Assembly: GCF_014653785.1 (NCBI RefSeq)
Contig: NZ_BNAS01000001.1
Coordinates: forward strand, 543,898 to 607,897
Origin: Promicromonospora soli
Lineage (GTDB): Bacteria > Actinomycetota > Actinomycetes > Actinomycetales > Cellulomonadaceae
DNA: 64,000 nt
Direction of reading: 5' to 3'
Each line of letters starts with the position of its first letter. The first letter of the stretch is position 1. The notes below the pieces were generated by a model. The model made no database searches and was not told where the DNA came from. It saw only the letters and a program-made list of their open reading frames with translations. Below, piece by piece: positions 42,556 to 50,284 of the stretch. The position numbers were made by a program, and so were the translations under genes.

Positions 42556-42895
42556 GGGAGGCCTTTCACGTCTCGTCCGGCGCGTCGCACCGGTTTCCTC
42601 CCGAGCTCCACGCAGAACCTTCGTCCTCGATGGGATGCAGCCTAGCGCGCCCCAGGGGCTGATGATGCCCGGAACGGACCCCGGGCGACGTGACGCACTC
42701 CGCACCTGGGGCGCGTATCGACGCTGTTCAGGACACGCACCCAGGTCGTGTCAGAACGATCGCCGCGGCGGGCCCGTACGCGCAGGTGCGAGGATCAGGT
42801 GTACGGCCACGGCAGCAGCCGCACGCCGCCGTCGGAGCCTGTGATCGGGCCCGACGCACCGCAGGACGTATCAGGACACAGGAGCAGGAGGACGT
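42556..42895. other. 340-bp divergent intergenic region, ctaC and NifS-like gene
   Basis: On the ctaC side, minus-strand TAGGCT at 42639-42644 would start transcription near 42632, leaving a leader of about 77 bases. On the other side, AGGAGG at 42886-42891 lies four bases before the GTG of the NifS-like gene. The remaining 200 bases show no open frame with a plausible start, no strong hairpin and no recognised operator. Confidence 0.4.
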
Positions 42896-44062
42896 GTGAG
42901 CCACGCCACCCCGGGTGCCCCCGGCCGGGTGTACCTCGACAACGGCGGGCGCGCCCCGTGGCACCCGCTCGCCCGGCAGGCGTTCGAGCAGGCCCTCGCT
43001 GACGGCTGGGCCGATCCGCGCCGCCTGCACGCCGAGGGCCGGCGAGCCGCCCGCCTGCTCGACGGCGCCCGCGAGGCCGTCGCCGCCGTGCTCGGCGCAC
43101 GGACCGAGGAGGTCCACTTCACGCCGAGCCACACGGCCTCGCTCCAGATGGCGGTCGCCTCAGGGGCCGCGGCCCGGCGGCGCGCCGGCACCGCGATTGT
43201 CACCAGCGCCGTCGAACGCGCCGCCGTGCTGCACGCGGCCGGCCACGCCGCCGGCGCGGCGGGTGCCGGTGTCCCGAGCCCGGTCCAGGTCGACCGGCTC
43301 GGGCGGGTCGACGTCGACGCGATGATCGGCGCCGTCCGGGCGCCCGGCGTCGCCCTAGCCGCGCTCCAGCACGCGAACGGCGAGGTGGGAACGGTTCAGC
43401 CGGTCGAGGCGGTGCACGAGGCCGCCCGCGCGGCCGGCGTCCCGCTCCTGGTCGACGCCGGAGCGAGCGTCGGCCACATGGTGGTCCCGCAGACCTGGGA
43501 CCTCCTCGCCGCCGACCCTGCCGACTGGGGCGGGCCTGCCGGCGTCGGCGTGCTCGCCGTCCGGCAGCGGGTCCGCACGGCCCGAGTTGGACCCGAGGAC
43601 GAGGACCCGTGGGCGCCGGGTGGCGTCAGCGTGCCGCTCGCGTTCGCCGCGGCGGTGGCGCTCCAGGCGGTCGAGGCAGACCGTGCGGTGCAGGAGGCGC
43701 GCCGTCGGGCGCTCGTGGAGCGCGTGCGGGCCGAGGCGGCGCGCATCCCCGACGTCGAGGTGGTGGGCGACCCGGCCCGCCGGCTCCCCCACGTCGCCAC
43801 GTTCTCGTTCCTCTACGTGGACGGCGAGGCGCTCGTGACGGAGCTGGACCGGCACGGGTTCTCGGTCGGGTCGGGCTCGGCGTGCACCGCGAGCACGCTG
43901 GAGCCCTCGCACGTGCTGGCGGCGATGGGCGTGCTCACGCACGGCAACGTGCGGATCGCCCTGGACCGGACCACCATCGCGGACGAGATCGACCGCTTCT
44001 GCGCGGTGCTGCCGGACGCTGTGGCACAGGTGCGGAAGATGCTCGGGGTGGGTGGGCTCTGA
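42896..44062 (+). CDS. NifS-like class V aminotransferase lacking the PLP lysine
   Basis: 388 residues. The fold and the persulfide-carrying Cys loop are clear (SGSACTASTLEPSHVLAAMG, C330). But the PLP site is degraded: the Schiff-base position, normally SGHK before the Gly-Pro loop, reads DPAD (D210 replaces Lys), the His of SAVEH is Arg (R108), VDAAQ reads VDAGA, and the phosphate-loop GATES reads PSHTA. Asp187 remains. No frameshift is present around codon 210 (GAC at 43523). It probably cannot bind PLP covalently and so is not a normal cysteine desulfurase. It sits 33 bases upstream of tusA. Confidence 0.85.
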   Translation: MSHATPGAPGRVYLDNGGRAPWHPLARQAFEQALADGWADPRRLHAEGRRAARLLDGAREAVAAVLGARTEEVHFTPSHTASLQMAVASGAAARRRAGTAIVTSAVERAAVLHAAGHAAGAAGAGVPSPVQVDRLGRVDVDAMIGAVRAPGVALAALQHANGEVGTVQPVEAVHEAARAAGVPLLVDAGASVGHMVVPQTWDLLAADPADWGGPAGVGVLAVRQRVRTARVGPEDEDPWAPGGVSVPLAFAAAVALQAVEADRAVQEARRRALVERVRAEAARIPDVEVVGDPARRLPHVATFSFLYVDGEALVTELDRHGFSVGSGSACTASTLEPSHVLAAMGVLTHGNVRIALDRTTIADEIDRFCAVLPDAVAQVRKMLGVGGL

Positions 44063-44082
44063 CGCTCGGACGTACGGGTCAC

Positions 44083-44088
44083 TATGGT
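44083..44088 (+). promoter_or_regulatory. -10 box (TATGGT) for leaderless tusA mRNA
   Basis: TATGGT is followed by seven bases and the GTG at 44096. This favours 44096 over the ATG at 44084, which would lie inside the box. Confidence 0.5.
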
Positions 44089-44095
44089 GAGCTGT

Positions 44096-44371
44096 GTGTC
44101 TCACACGCTGGTGGACGCCCGCGGGCTGCGCTGCCCCCTGCCCGTGATCCGGCTCGCCGCGGCCGCGAGGGGCCTGCCTGCGGGCACGGTGCTGACGGTG
44201 CTCTCGACCGACCCGGCCGCCAAGCTCGACGTGCCCGCGTGGTGCCGCATGCGCGGGCACGAGCACGTCGAGACCCGCGAGCACCGGGCGGACGGCAGCG
44301 CCGGTGGAGCGGGCCGGGCCGGCGAGGAGACGAGCTGGAACGGCTGGGCGGTCAAGGTCCGCCTCGGCTGA
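44096..44371 (+). CDS. tusA: TusA family sulfur carrier protein
   Basis: 91 residues from the GTG at 44096. The TusA core is HTLVDARGLRCPLPVIRL with the CPxP motif (C13-P14-x-P16), then GTVLTVLSTDPAAKLDVPAWCRMRGHE. A Gly/Ala-rich insert precedes the last strand (WAVKVRLG). TusA proteins carry persulfide sulfur from a cysteine desulfurase to tRNA or molybdopterin enzymes. In Streptomyces-type genomes NifS-like and TusA domains are paired; here the partner has lost its PLP lysine, so the sulfur source is uncertain. Confidence 0.88.
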   Translation: MSHTLVDARGLRCPLPVIRLAAAARGLPAGTVLTVLSTDPAAKLDVPAWCRMRGHEHVETREHRADGSAGGAGRAGEETSWNGWAVKVRLG

Positions 44372-44379
44372 CCGTGACC

Positions 44380-44445
44380 TTGCTGTGGGCGCGATCGTTG
44401 TGACTACGCGCCCGTTTTAGGCGCAACGATTGCGCCCACAGCCAA
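44380..44445. repeat. Palindromic repeat, family B, copy 1
   Basis: A roughly 21-bp stem with small mismatches (44380-44400 with 44424-44445) around a 23-base loop that contains GCCCGTTTTAGGCG. Stem and loop both match the element at 48081-48143. It lies nine bases after the tusA stop and likely terminates it. Confidence 0.85.
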
Positions 44446-44451
44446 GGACGG

Positions 44452-44490
44452 CGAACGGGCCGGTCACCGCGAAGGTGACCGGCCCGTTCG
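44452..44490 (-). terminator. Terminator after erpA, perfect 17-bp stem
   Basis: 44452-44468 pairs perfectly with 44474-44490 over a 5-base loop, 19 bases after the erpA stop. With the neighbouring family B repeat it gives each of the two convergent genes its own hairpin. Confidence 0.8.
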
Positions 44491-44508
44491 TCGTGCAGAG
44501 AGCTTCGA

Positions 44509-44862
44509 TCAGGAGAACGACCCGCCGCAGGCACACGCGCTGCCTGCGTTCGGGTTGTCGATCGTGAAGCCCTGCTGCTCGATGGTGTCCTTGAAGTCGA
44601 TGGTCGCGCCCTCGAGGTACGGCACGCTCATCTTGTCCACGACGACCTCGACGCCGTCGTAGTCACGCAGCGCATCTCCTTCGAGCACGCGCTCGTCGAA
44701 GTAGAGCTGGTAGATCAGCCCGGAGCAGCCACCCGGCTGCACCGCGACGCGGAGGCGCAGGTCGTCGCGGCCCTCCTGCTCGAGCAGGCTACGGACCTTG
44801 CCCGCGGCGACGTCGGTGACGTTGACGCCGTGGGTTGCGGTGTCCGTGGTGGTGTCGGTCAT
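44509..44862 (-). CDS. erpA: Iron-sulfur cluster insertion protein, ErpA/IscA type
   Basis: 117 residues; GGGAG lies seven bases before the ATG. HesB/IscA motif: one Cys in QPGGCSGLIYQL (C46) and two near the end in GSACACGGSF (C110, C112), the three cluster ligands. It accepts Fe-S clusters from the assembly scaffold and inserts them into target proteins. NadA, encoded two genes away, is a 4Fe-4S enzyme and a possible client. Its position near ctaC matches the mycobacterial order. Confidence 0.93.
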   Translation of the reverse strand: MTDTTTDTATHGVNVTDVAAGKVRSLLEQEGRDDLRLRVAVQPGGCSGLIYQLYFDERVLEGDALRDYDGVEVVVDKMSVPYLEGATIDFKDTIEQQGFTIDNPNAGSACACGGSFS

Positions 44863-44879
44863 GTCATCTCCCGATCGTG

Positions 44880-44900
44880 TTCGACATACCGGTAGTCGAA
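44880..44900. promoter_or_regulatory. Inverted repeat upstream of erpA
   Basis: TTCGAC and GTCGAA flank nine bases that include the palindrome TACCGGTA. It is 18 bases upstream of the erpA start, where a regulator of Fe-S genes could bind. It does not match a consensus I can name. Confidence 0.3.
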
Positions 44901-45006
44901 TGTCTCAGCGGTGCCAACCCATCGGCCAGTCCGTCTGTTCCCGTTCCGGTCTGTATCTCATCGATCGTACGCCAGCGGGCCGCTGGAGCCGATCACCTGT
45001 CCAGTG

Positions 45007-45600
45007 TCAGCGCGCCCAGCCCGGCGTCCAGGTCCGGGCCACGCGGGCCACGTCGCCGTCGGCCACCTCGTGCACCCCGCTGAGGCCCGCCGTCGACCAT
45101 TCACGCCTGCTCACCTCGCTGTGCTCCGTGACCACGACGACCGGGACGGCATGCGGCGCGGCCGCCGCCGCGGCCTCCACGACCACCCCCCGGTGCAACC
45201 CCTCGCCGTCGAGCCGCGTGACGTACGCCACTACGACGTCGGCCCGCGCGGCGGCCTCGGCCAGAGCCGCACCCTCCACGCGGGGCAGCACGGAGCGAGC
45301 GGGCCCGGGCGGGGTCGGGCCGGGATGGGCGGGGCCCACGTCCTGCGGCCCGACGGCGTCCGGCCGGCCCACGGGGATCGCTGCCCCCGCCAGGAGGACG
45401 CCGCTGCCCTGCCCCTCGCCCGATCCGTTGCCCGGTCCGGCGCCATGGCCAGCACCTCCCGCGGACGCCCCGACAACCTGCGGCACCCGGACCTCGCGCA
45501 CGTCCGTGCCCACGTGGGGCGCGGCTCCGCGCCACGCGGAGGCGAGTCGCTCGGCGTCGGACAGGGTCTCGGCAAGCAGCAGCACGTGCACGAGACGCAT
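45007..45600 (-). CDS. Shrunken glycerate-kinase-like protein
   Basis: 197 residues. The start (MRLVHVLLLAETLSDAERLASAWR) resembles the N-terminus of class I glycerate kinases, and the end (ADVVVAYVTRLDGEGLHRGVVVEAA, VPVVVVTEHSEVSRREWSTAGLSGVHEV) resembles their C-terminal segment. The roughly 170 residues between, which carry the catalytic core, are replaced by a Gly/Pro/Ala linker (about 43-108). The GEGRLD-type motif reads AYVTRLDGEG. It is therefore unlikely to be an active kinase (normal length about 370). It is divergent from nadA. The resemblance is by eye and needs a profile search. Confidence 0.55.
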   Translation of the reverse strand: MRLVHVLLLAETLSDAERLASAWRGAAPHVGTDVREVRVPQVVGASAGGAGHGAGPGNGSGEGQGSGVLLAGAAIPVGRPDAVGPQDVGPAHPGPTPPGPARSVLPRVEGAALAEAAARADVVVAYVTRLDGEGLHRGVVVEAAAAAAPHAVPVVVVTEHSEVSRREWSTAGLSGVHEVADGDVARVARTWTPGWAR

Positions 45601-45636
45601 CGTGTCACCGCCGCAGACTGTGTGTCACCCGCGTGT

Positions 45637-45642
45637 CATGAT
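45637..45642 (+). promoter_or_regulatory. -10-like box (CATGAT) for leaderless nadA mRNA
   Basis: CATGAT is seven bases before the GTG at 45650. Two in-frame ATGs overlap the box (45638, 45641), so the annotated start depends on accepting a leaderless mRNA. Confidence 0.4.
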
Positions 45643-45649
45643 GGTGATC

Positions 45650-46855
45650 GTGAGCACCCTGCTGGCTGAATACTCAGGCTTCTCCGAGCCCGCCTCGTCC
45701 CCCCTGCTTCTGCTCGGCCAGGGCCGTGACCTGGCCTCCGAGCGCGGCGTGGAGTGTATCGGCGAGCTGCCCGCACCGAGCGACCCGGACCTCGTCGACC
45801 GGGCCCGCGCAGCGCGGGCGGCCCTCGGCAGCCGCGCCTTCGTGCTGGGGCACCACTACCAGCGCGACGAGGTCATCGACTTCGCCGACGTCACCGGCGA
45901 CTCCTTCAAGCTCGCGCGCGAGGCCGCCGCCCGGCCCGAGGCCGAGTTCATCCTGTTCTGCGGCGTGCACTTCATGGCCGAGAGCGCGGACATCCTCACC
46001 TCCGACGATCAGCAGGTCGTGCTGCCCGACCTCGCGGCCGGCTGCTCCATGGCGGACATGGCGGCGATCGGCCAGGTCGAGGAGGCCTGGGCGGTGCTGC
46101 AGGACGTCGGCATCGCGGACTCGACGATCCCCGTCACCTACATGAACTCGTCGGCGGCCATCAAGGCGTTCACCGGCCGGCACGGCGGCACCGTGTGCAC
46201 CTCCTCCAACGCGGAGGTCGCGCTGCGCTGGGCGTTCGACCAGGTCGGCGGGATCGACGGCACCGGAAAGGTGCTGTTCCTCCCCGACCAGCACCTGGGC
46301 CGCAACACCGCGGTGCTGGAGCTCGCGATGTCCCTGGACGAGTGCGTCGTCTTCGACCCGCGCAAGCCCAACGGTGGGCTCACCGACCAGGAGCTGCGCG
46401 ACGCCCGGATGATCCTGTGGCGCGGGCACTGCTCGGTGCACGGGCGCTTCTCGGCGCAGAACGTCGCCGACATCCGCGCCGCGCTGCCCGGCGTCAACGT
46501 GATGGTGCACCCCGAGTGCAAGCACGAGGTGGTCACCGCGGCCGACTACGTGGGCTCGACCGAGTACATCATCAAGAAGCTGGACGCGGCCGAGCCCGGC
46601 TCCTCGTGGGCGATCGGCACCGAGCTGAACCTGGTACGCCGCGTCGCCAAGGCACACCCCGACAAGAACGTGCACTACCTCGACTCGACGGTGTGCTTCT
46701 GCTCCACCATGAACCGGATCGACCTGCCCCACCTCGTGTGGGCCATGGAGTCACTCGTGGAAGGACGCATGGTGAACCGGATAGTCGTGGACGCCGACGA
46801 CGCCCACTGGGCGCGCGTGGCGCTCGACCAGATGCTGGCCCTCCCCGGAATCTGA
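45650..46855 (+). CDS. nadA: Quinolinate synthase
   Basis: 401 residues from the GTG at 45650; ATG at 45641 is an alternative. NadA condenses iminoaspartate with DHAP to quinolinate for NAD synthesis and needs a 4Fe-4S cluster. Visible blocks: FVLGHHYQRDEVIDFADVTGDSFKLA, FILFCGVHFMAESADIL (first Cys), VTYMNSSAAIKA, GTVCTSSNAEVAL (second Cys), LPDQHLGRN, MVHPECKHEVV (third Cys) and WAIGTELNLV. The nadB and nadC partners are not in the window. The DJ-1 family gene starts 13 bases after its stop and is probably co-transcribed. Confidence 0.95.
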   Translation: MSTLLAEYSGFSEPASSPLLLLGQGRDLASERGVECIGELPAPSDPDLVDRARAARAALGSRAFVLGHHYQRDEVIDFADVTGDSFKLAREAAARPEAEFILFCGVHFMAESADILTSDDQQVVLPDLAAGCSMADMAAIGQVEEAWAVLQDVGIADSTIPVTYMNSSAAIKAFTGRHGGTVCTSSNAEVALRWAFDQVGGIDGTGKVLFLPDQHLGRNTAVLELAMSLDECVVFDPRKPNGGLTDQELRDARMILWRGHCSVHGRFSAQNVADIRAALPGVNVMVHPECKHEVVTAADYVGSTEYIIKKLDAAEPGSSWAIGTELNLVRRVAKAHPDKNVHYLDSTVCFCSTMNRIDLPHLVWAMESLVEGRMVNRIVVDADDAHWARVALDQMLALPGI

Positions 46856-46868
46856 CCCGGGCGGACAT

Positions 46869-47459
46869 GTGAGCGGCAACGGAGGGCTGCGCATCGGGAT
46901 CTTCGTCTTCGACGGGGCGGAGGAGCTCGACGTCGTCGGGCCCTTCGAGGTGTTCGCGGAGTGGGGCTCCCACTCCCAGCTGCGGCCGTCCGTGAGCACG
47001 TTCTCCTGGGACGGTTCCGGCGTGCGGCTCGCGAAAGGGCTGCGGATCTTGCCGGCGCACGGCGCCGACGACGTCGGGCCGCTGCACATGCTGGTCTACC
47101 CGGGAGGGCTGGGCACCCGGCCCTTGCTGGCCCAGGCCGGCCACCTCGAGTGGCTGCGCCAGATCCGCAAGCAGACGCCGATCATGGCGAGCGTCTGCAC
47201 GGGTGCCCTGGCGCTCGCGGCCGCCGGCCTGCTGGCGGGGCGGCCCGCCACGACGCACCACAACCACTACGACGAGCTCGCCGAGCTGGACCCGAGCATC
47301 CTCGTGGACACCGAGGCGCGGTACGTGGACGACGGCGACGTGGTCACGTCCGCGGGTGTGTCGGCGGGGATCGACATGGCCCTGCACCTCGTCGAACGGC
47401 TCGAGACGACGGCGGTGGCGCGGTCCGTGCGGTTCGAGATCCAGCACACGGGCGCCTGA
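46869..47459 (+). CDS. DJ-1/PfpI family protein, isonitrile-hydratase-like
   Basis: 196 residues from a GTG. The N-terminus IGIFVFDGAEELDVVGPFEVFAEW and the nucleophile elbow MASVCTGALALAAAGLLAGRPATTHH (C110) are those of the InhA/AraC-amidase branch of the DJ-1 superfamily. The VDTEARYVDDGDVVTSAGVSAGIDMALHLV segment also fits. There is no DNA-binding domain, so it is an enzyme or glutaminase-like protein, not a regulator. It follows nadA closely. The substrate is unknown. Confidence 0.85.
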   Translation: MSGNGGLRIGIFVFDGAEELDVVGPFEVFAEWGSHSQLRPSVSTFSWDGSGVRLAKGLRILPAHGADDVGPLHMLVYPGGLGTRPLLAQAGHLEWLRQIRKQTPIMASVCTGALALAAAGLLAGRPATTHHNHYDELAELDPSILVDTEARYVDDGDVVTSAGVSAGIDMALHLVERLETTAVARSVRFEIQHTGA

Positions 47460-47500
47460 GAACTCGTACGAGATACATACCTGATACTGCCGGTTCTCGG

Positions 47501-47506
47501 TATAAC
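47501..47506 (+). promoter_or_regulatory. -10 box (TATAAC) before the thioesterase gene
   Basis: TATAAC is eight bases before the ATG at 47515. The surrounding 40 bases are unusually AT-rich for this genome. No Shine-Dalgarno is seen, so the mRNA is probably leaderless. Confidence 0.5.
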
Positions 47507-47514
47507 CTCGACGC

Positions 47515-48072
47515 ATGGCTCGCATGCTCCAGCTCACCTGGTCCGGACTCTTCCCGCGCAAGGCCCGCCCCGGACAGACCCTGCTCGACCCGTCGGTGAC
47601 CCGGATGCGCGTCGGCCTCCTGGACCTCGACTCGTACCTGCACGTCAACAACGGCACGTACCTGCAGATGATGGACGTGGCCCGGAACAACCAGATCGCC
47701 GACCTCGGCATGTTCCCGGTCGCCCGTGCGAAGGGCTGGGCCCCGGTGGTCGCGGCGTCGACCATGAAGTACCGCCGGTCCCTGCAGCCGTTCGAGCGGT
47801 TCGAGATCACTACCCGGATCCTGGGCTGGGACGAGCGCGTGTTCTACCTGGAGCAGGTGTTCACGCGCGGCGAGAAGCTCTGCGCGCGGGGCCTCGTCGC
47901 CAGCCGGTTCCTGGACCGCAAGGGCAACCGGATCTCGCCGATCGAGGTGGTCCGGGACGCCACCGGCGAGGACATGCCGTCCCCCGAGCTCCCCGGGGAC
48001 GTCCTGGCCTGGGCGCGGGCCATCGACGTCGCCCACCGCCCGACCGCCGCGGGAGCCGGCCGCCCGGCCTAG
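47515..48072 (+). CDS. Hotdog-fold acyl-CoA thioesterase family protein
   Basis: 185 residues. The hotdog motif appears in VTRMRVGLLDLDSYLHVNNGTYLQMMDVARNN (N replaces the D seen in 4-hydroxybenzoyl-CoA thioesterases, as is common), then VVAASTMKYRRSLQPFERFEITTRILGWDERVFYLEQVF. This is the THEM6/acyl-CoA thioesterase branch. It would hydrolyse acyl thioesters; the preferred acyl group is not known. The C-terminus is an Ala/Pro tail. It converges with the M20 peptidase gene across family B copy 2. Confidence 0.82.
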   Translation: MARMLQLTWSGLFPRKARPGQTLLDPSVTRMRVGLLDLDSYLHVNNGTYLQMMDVARNNQIADLGMFPVARAKGWAPVVAASTMKYRRSLQPFERFEITTRILGWDERVFYLEQVFTRGEKLCARGLVASRFLDRKGNRISPIEVVRDATGEDMPSPELPGDVLAWARAIDVAHRPTAAGAGRPA

Positions 48073-48080
48073 CCTCCCTT

Positions 48081-48143
48081 TGTTGTGGGCGCGATCGTTG
48101 CGAGTACCTGCCCGTTTTAGGCGCAACGATCACGCCCACAACA
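48081..48143. repeat. Palindromic repeat, family B, copy 2
   Basis: 22-bp arms (48081-48102 with 48122-48143) with one mismatch, around a 19-base loop containing GCCCGTTTTAGG. Arms and loop are nearly the same as in the element at 44380-44445. It fills the gap between the convergent thioesterase (stop 48072) and peptidase (stop 48152) genes. Confidence 0.85.
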
Positions 48144-48151
48144 AAAGGGGG

Positions 48152-49531
48152 TCAGAGGCCTGCGGCGATCTTGGTCAGCAGCAGGGCCTCGGCCAGGACC
48201 ACCTTCTGCAGCTCGCCCAGGTGCACCGACTCGTTCGCGCCGTGCGCCCGCGAGTCCGGGTCCTCGACGCCGGTCACGAGGATCGCAGCGGAGGGGAAGA
48301 CCTCCAGCAGGTCGGCGATGAACGGGATGGACCCGCCCACGCCGACGTCGACCGGGGCCGTGCCCCACGCCTCGGTGAACGCCGCACGCGCCGCCCGCAT
48401 CGCAGCCGAGTCGCCCGGCGCGAAGAACGGCTTCCCGGCCTCGCCGGGGTGCCAGGTGACGTGCGCGCCGAACGGCGCATGCTTCGCGACGTGCGCGGCG
48501 AGCGCCTCGTCCGCCGCCGCCGGGTCCTGGCCCGGAGCGAGGCGCAGCGAGATCTTCGCGGTGCAGCTCGGCGCTATCGTGTTCGAGGCCTCGGCCACCG
48601 AGGTGACGTCCATGCCGATCACCGACAGCGCGGGCTTGGTCCACAGCCGTCCGGAGACGGTGCCGGTGCCCGCGAGGGACACGCCGTCGAGCAGCGAGGA
48701 GTCGGCCCGGAGGGCGGCCTCGTCGTAGTCGACCTCCGGCTCGGGCGCGGTGACCAGACCCTCGATCGCCACGTCGCCCGCCTCGTCGTGGAACGTCGCC
48801 ACGAGGCGCGACATCAGGGTGACGGCGTCCAGCACCGCGCCGCCGAACATCCCCGAGTGCACCGCGTGCTCCAGGACCCGCAGCTCGACCTCGCCGTCCA
48901 CCAGGCCGCGCAGCGACGTCGTGAGGGCGGGGACGCCCACCTTCCAGTTCGTGGAGTCCGCCACGACGATGACGTCGGCGGCCAGCAGGTCGCGGTGCTC
49001 CTCGAGAAAAGCGCGGAACGACGGCGACCCCGACTCCTCCTCGCCCTCGAGGAACACCGTGACGCCGACGGGCAGGTCCGCGCCGTCAGGCAGACCCAGG
49101 GCACGCAGGGCGCCAAGGTGGGCCACGATGCCCGCCTTGTCGTCGGCCGCGCCCCGGCCGAACAGGCGCTCCCCCACCTGGGTGGGCTCGAACGGGTCGG
49201 TGTCCCAGGTTGCGGGGTCGCCCGGCGGCTGCACGTCGTGGTGCGCGTACAGCAGCACGGTCGGCGCACCCTCGGGCGCGGGCCGGCGCGCGACGACGGC
49301 GGGCGCGCCCGGCGTCCCGTCGGGCCGGGGGGCGGAGAGGATCTGGACGTCGGGCAGGCCGACGTCGCGCAGCAGCTGCTCCGTCGCGGCGGCGCTCGCG
49401 GCGACGTACGCCTGGTCGAACGCGGCGGCCGAGACGCTCGGGATGCGCACGAGCGCTTCCAGGTCGGCCTGCAGGGCGGGGAACAGCTCGGCGACGCGGG
49501 CGCGGAGGGCCGCTGATGTATCGATGGTCAC
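48152..49531 (-). CDS. M20 family metallo-dipeptidase
   Basis: 459 residues from a GTG six bases after TAACGT (leaderless pattern). Zinc-site motifs of the M20 peptidases: LLYAHHDVQPPG (His-x-Asp), GRGAADDKAGIVAHL (bridging Asp), VFLEGEEESGSPSF (catalytic Glu pair), VIVVADSTNW, and the terminal GANESVHLGEL (His). Central dimerisation residues 200-310 are present. It resembles CNDP-like dipeptidases that cleave a wide range of short peptides in the cytoplasm. Confidence 0.92.
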   Translation of the reverse strand: MTIDTSAALRARVAELFPALQADLEALVRIPSVSAAAFDQAYVAASAAATEQLLRDVGLPDVQILSAPRPDGTPGAPAVVARRPAPEGAPTVLLYAHHDVQPPGDPATWDTDPFEPTQVGERLFGRGAADDKAGIVAHLGALRALGLPDGADLPVGVTVFLEGEEESGSPSFRAFLEEHRDLLAADVIVVADSTNWKVGVPALTTSLRGLVDGEVELRVLEHAVHSGMFGGAVLDAVTLMSRLVATFHDEAGDVAIEGLVTAPEPEVDYDEAALRADSSLLDGVSLAGTGTVSGRLWTKPALSVIGMDVTSVAEASNTIAPSCTAKISLRLAPGQDPAAADEALAAHVAKHAPFGAHVTWHPGEAGKPFFAPGDSAAMRAARAAFTEAWGTAPVDVGVGGSIPFIADLLEVFPSAAILVTGVEDPDSRAHGANESVHLGELQKVVLAEALLLTKIAAGL

Positions 49532-49575
49532 GACCCCACGTTAACGGCTGGCAGCGGGCCGCCGCCGGGAGCCAT

Positions 49576-49581
49576 TAGGCT
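49576..49581 (+). promoter_or_regulatory. -10 box (TAGGCT) for leaderless DUF3043 mRNA
   Basis: TAGGCT is six bases before the GTG at 49588. The divergent peptidase gene has its own TAACGT box at 49538-49543 on the minus strand. Confidence 0.5.
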
Positions 49582-49587
49582 GGGGAG

Positions 49588-50208
49588 GTGTTCTCCCGCA
49601 GCAAGACTTCGACACCAGACGGCGTGACCCCCGTGGGCGACTCTCCCGACGAGGTCACGCCCGCGTCCGACGCGACGTCGGGCGAGGCCCTCAAGAAGGG
49701 CCGGCCCACGCCCAAGCGCAACGTCGCGCAGGCCGCGAACAAGCGACCGCTGGTCCCGGACGACCGGAAGGCCGCCCGCAAGGCCCAGCGCGAGAAGTCG
49801 CGCATCGACCGGGAGCGCGCCTACGAGGCGATGCAGACCGGCGACGAGAAGTACATGCCGGCCAAGGACAAGGGCCCGGTGCGCCGGTACGTGCGCGACT
49901 TCGTGGACGCACGCTGGAACCTCGGCGAGTTCTTCCTGCCGGTCGCGTTCATCTTCTTGTTCGCGACGTTCTTCACGCAGCAGTACCCGCAGCTCAGCAT
50001 CGTCGTGATGCTCGGCCTGTACGGGTTCCTGTTCCTGACGATCATCGACGCGTGGCTCATGTGGCGGTCGCTGAAGAAGCGCCTGACGGCGAAGTTCGGC
50101 GAGGTCCCGCGCGGCCTCCTGATGTACACGATCACGCGCGCCTACCAGCTGCGCCGGTCGCGGCTGCCGAAGCCGATGAGCAAGAAGCGCGGCAGCTACC
50201 CGGAGTAA
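49588..50208 (+). CDS. DUF3043 membrane protein
   Basis: 206 residues. A charged, disordered N-terminal half contains GRPTPKRNVAQAANKRPLVP and DRKAARKAQREKSRIDRERAYEAM, then KGPVRRYVRDFVDARWNLGEFFLP. Two membrane helices follow (about 112-130 and 137-155). The tail has RGLLMYTITRAYQLRRSRLPKP. This is the typical layout of the actinobacterial DUF3043 family, whose role is unknown. It converges with the aldo/keto reductase gene across family A repeat copy 2. Confidence 0.88.
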   Translation: MFSRSKTSTPDGVTPVGDSPDEVTPASDATSGEALKKGRPTPKRNVAQAANKRPLVPDDRKAARKAQREKSRIDRERAYEAMQTGDEKYMPAKDKGPVRRYVRDFVDARWNLGEFFLPVAFIFLFATFFTQQYPQLSIVVMLGLYGFLFLTIIDAWLMWRSLKKRLTAKFGEVPRGLLMYTITRAYQLRRSRLPKPMSKKRGSYPE

Positions 50209-50216
50209 CCCCCTTT

Positions 50217-50278
50217 GCCGAGATAGAACTCTGGCGAGATAGAACTGCAGTTCTATCTCGCCAGAGTTCTACCTCGGC
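50217..50278. repeat. Palindromic repeat, family A, copy 2
   Basis: A 62-bp palindrome with no loop: 31-bp arms meeting at 50247/50248 and only one mismatched pair (50223 with 50272). The 10-bp unit GAGATAGAAC occurs at 50220 and 50236 and in reverse at 50250 and 50266, again 16 bp apart. It lies between the convergent DUF3043 (stop 50208) and aldo/keto reductase (stop 50285) genes. Confidence 0.9.
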
Positions 50279-50284
50279 GTTGGG

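Noticed and set aside
44798-45649. 280-codon upstream extension of NadA
   Set aside because: It runs antisense to erpA and the glycerate-kinase-like gene, and is not part of the NadA family.
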